From: DATLBY01 sp035526665
Lineage (GTDB): Bacteria > Acidobacteriota > Terriglobia > Bryobacterales > Bryobacteraceae
Assembly (NCBI GenBank): GCA_035526665.1
Contig: DATLBY010000055.1
Coordinates: forward strand, 1-7,326
Reading direction: 5' to 3'
DNA: 7,326 nucleotides
In this document: positions 5,872 through 7,326 of the stretch, piece by piece
Layout: every line of letters starts with the position of its first letter
How positions within the stretch are numbered: the stretch's first letter is position 1
Translations under genes and position numbers: made by a program
Notes under the pieces: generated by a model
What the model saw: the letters and a program-made list of their open reading frames with translations, nothing else
The model's database searches: none
What the model was told of the DNA's origin: nothing

Positions 5872-6876
5872 CTAGGATCCGCGCTGCTTGTCCACTACGT
5901 TAATCAGCGGCTTGCCGGCAACGAAGCGCTGGATATTCTCCTTAATCGTATTCACCATGCGTCCCCGGTCCTTATCCGACCTTCCGGCGATATGCGGCGT
6001 CACGATGGCATTCTCGAACTTCCAGAGCGCATGCCCTTTCGGCAGCGGCTCGGGATCGGTCACATCCACGCCGGCGCCCGCGATCTTGCGTCCATCCAGC
6101 GCCTTCACTAGCCCGTTCATATCGTAGATACCGCCCCGGCTTACGGCGATGAAATAGGAATCCTTCTTCATCAGCTCAAACTGCTTCGCGCCCATCATTT
6201 TCCGGCTCTTCTCGGTGAGCGGCACGGATATGAAGACGACATCCGCCTGCGGCAGTACCTCGTCCAATTGGTCCGGCTTCACAATCTTTTGAATGAAAGG
6301 AGTGAAGGGATAGTCCTGAGGATCCACGGCGGTCACTTTCATGCCGAAGGCCCATGCCCGGAGAGCGATCTGCTGTCCGATGCCGCCCGCGCCGATCACC
6401 AAAGCGTTCCGGCCGTTCAATTCGATTCCCCCGAAGTTGCGCGGCTGCCATGTCTCCTGCTGGCGATCGCCGATAAACTTATTCAGCTGCCGGGTGAGTG
6501 TCAGCAGCATGGCCATGGCATGATCGGCAATCTCGGGACCCTGCACTATGCGATTGTTCGTCAATACAATGTTGCTGTCGCGCAAATCGTTCCCGCCGGA
6601 CATGAAAAGAACCCGTTCGGCTCCGGCGCTCATGATCTGCACCCACTTCAGGTTTTTGCCGGCCCGCACCTCGGCCGGTTTGATCTCGCCGATATAAGCA
6701 TCCGCGTCGGTGATCTCCTGCATGACGGTCTCGGGAGTCACGGGCACCACACGGACTTGCGACGAGGCGCTCTGCAAATCCTTGAGCATGGCCGGATCGG
6801 CGCTCGCCACCAGGATCTTCTTGGTTTGGGCGAAAAGCGCAAGGGTACAGAAAAGGGAGCTGAGAATCAAACGCAT
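5872..6876 (-). CDS. D-isomer-specific 2-hydroxyacid dehydrogenase with signal peptide
   Basis: 334 residues, the usual length for the family. The NAD(P)-binding Rossmann fold has GAGGIG at 162-167 and an acidic D185 at the end of the next strand, which favours NAD. The catalytic set is complete: R247 (SRGGIYD), E276 (DVTDPEP) and H295 (TPHIAG). It should interconvert a 2-oxoacid and a D-2-hydroxyacid; the substrate is not readable. The oddity is the N-terminus: MRLILSSLFCTLALFAQ is a clear Sec-type signal peptide just before the first beta strand (KKILVAS), with no twin-arginine motif and no lipobox, so the enzyme appears to be exported without its cofactor. No alternative start would remove the leader and keep the fold. 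The ATG is 19 bases after the ybdD stop with no clear ribosome binding site, suggesting coupling to the cstA-ybdD transcript. Confidence 0.9.
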   Translation of the reverse strand: MRLILSSLFCTLALFAQTKKILVASADPAMLKDLQSASSQVRVVPVTPETVMQEITDADAYIGEIKPAEVRAGKNLKWVQIMSAGAERVLFMSGGNDLRDSNIVLTNNRIVQGPEIADHAMAMLLTLTRQLNKFIGDRQQETWQPRNFGGIELNGRNALVIGAGGIGQQIALRAWAFGMKVTAVDPQDYPFTPFIQKIVKPDQLDEVLPQADVVFISVPLTEKSRKMMGAKQFELMKKDSYFIAVSRGGIYDMNGLVKALDGRKIAGAGVDVTDPEPLPKGHALWKFENAIVTPHIAGRSDKDRGRMVNTIKENIQRFVAGKPLINVVDKQRGS

Positions 6877-6895
6877 TGAGGGATTCTATCGCATA

Positions 6896-7063
6896 TCAGC
6901 AGCATTTGGCGCGCGCATACCGGGCCTTCAGCCGTTCCTGGTGAAAGCGGTTCCACTCTTCCCGGGAATGTACGCTGGCGTGCGCTCGCAGGTGCCGCTC
7001 ATAGGCGCTTTCATCCGACAGCTCCCGCAGCAGGCCAATGATAATTCCCCAGAGCGTTCTCAT
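6896..7063 (-). CDS. ybdD: YbdD/YjiX-family small protein
   Basis: 55 residues. The ATG at 7063 overlaps the cstA stop as ATGA and is preceded by a strong GGAGG (7068-7072). The sequence runs MRTLWGIIIGLL, then SDESAYERHLRAH, REEWNRFHQERLKARYARAKCC. The YxxHLRxxH-like stretch, the RERxxARY-like stretch and the terminal Cys-Cys match the YbdD/YjiX family (E. coli YbdD also ends in ARY...CC). In enterobacteria these small proteins are encoded directly after the CstA or BtsT pyruvate transporters and are linked to pyruvate uptake. The molecular role is not settled. The location right after cstA supports the assignment independently of the sequence similarity. Confidence 0.9.
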   Translation of the reverse strand: MRTLWGIIIGLLRELSDESAYERHLRAHASVHSREEWNRFHQERLKARYARAKCC

Positions 7064-7326
7064 AGCTCCTCCGCCTGCAGGGTGGAAAGTACAAACGGTG
7101 TTTCCGAGATGCGGGCTTCGCGCGTACCCCTCAGGATCCCGATCCAGAGGCGTATCGAGTCCAGCAAAATCGTCGTCACCAGAATCAAAAAGATCGCGCA
7201 GAGCGCGGCATCCAGCTTGGCGTTGAAAATCTGTGTTTGCGTCTCCAGCAGCTTGCCGGCGGCCACCGCGCCCGTATCCAGGGTTTGTTGCAGCTGATCC
7301 GCCTGTGCCAGGAATCCTACCCTCGG
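7060..7326 (-). CDS. cstA: Carbon starvation protein CstA, C-terminal end only
   Basis: The last 88 codons of a minus-strand gene that enters from the right edge; the stop is TGA at 7062-7060. The visible part reads VGFLAQADQLQ, then IFNAKLDAALCAIFLILVTTILLDSIRLWIGILRG, which matches the C-terminal end of CstA, including the IFND-type motif before the last membrane helix (about residues 40-62 of the fragment). CstA is an inner-membrane transporter implicated in pyruvate and peptide uptake during starvation. The downstream ybdD gene overlaps its stop codon, the usual arrangement. Most of the protein is outside the window, so completeness cannot be judged. Confidence 0.88.
   Translation of the reverse strand, partial: PRVGFLAQADQLQQTLDTGAVAAGKLLETQTQIFNAKLDAALCAIFLILVTTILLDSIRLWIGILRGTREARISETPFVLSTLQAEEL

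Noticed and set aside
6268..6879. 203-codon open frame on the plus strand
   Set aside because: It lies wholly opposite the dehydrogenase gene, has no recognisable domain, and the minus-strand frame has a full catalytic set.

Overview
The window looks like chromosomal DNA of an acidobacterium, probably from the Solibacter/Bryobacter side of the phylum. That is inferred from the moderately high GC coding sequence, signal peptides ending in the style '...LFAQ' and '...AFAQ', a four-helix PAS histidine kinase and large secreted orphan proteins. No database search was possible. There are no rRNA or tRNA genes, CRISPR arrays or insertion sequences.

Layout. Bases 1-1856 (minus) hold the first 618 codons of a large secreted protein of unknown function, whose 3' end lies outside the window. 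Bases 1857-2692 are a long intergenic stretch. It contains a 28-bp imperfect palindrome, a structured segment followed by a strong intrinsic terminator (a candidate small RNA on the plus strand), about 480 bases with no convincing gene, and a promoter region. Bases 2693-3721 (plus) encode an exported DsbA-type thiol oxidoreductase with an extra N-terminal chaperone-like domain. Converging on it with an 8-base gap is a minus-strand two-component operon: a membrane PAS histidine kinase (4376-5782) and a NarL/FixJ-type response regulator (3730-4374, GTG start one base after the kinase stop). Further right, also on the minus strand, are the last 88 codons of cstA (from 7326 to 7060), a 55-codon ybdD-type gene overlapping its stop, and a 2-hydroxyacid dehydrogenase that carries a signal peptide (5872-6876). 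The close spacing of these three suggests one operon for uptake and handling of pyruvate or related 2-oxoacids.

How the parts may work together. The strongest unexplained signal is an exact 16-base sequence, ACCTATCTTTCGGGTG. It occurs upstream of both the DsbA-like gene (2592-2607) and the kinase gene (5833-5848, minus strand), in the same orientation relative to each gene. This fits a shared operator, perhaps bound by the response regulator encoded between them, so that the two-component system controls itself and the neighbouring periplasmic thiol oxidoreductase. The identity is seen directly; the regulatory reading is inference. The second unexplained item is the terminator-ended structured segment at 2031-2115, which has no upstream gene on its strand.
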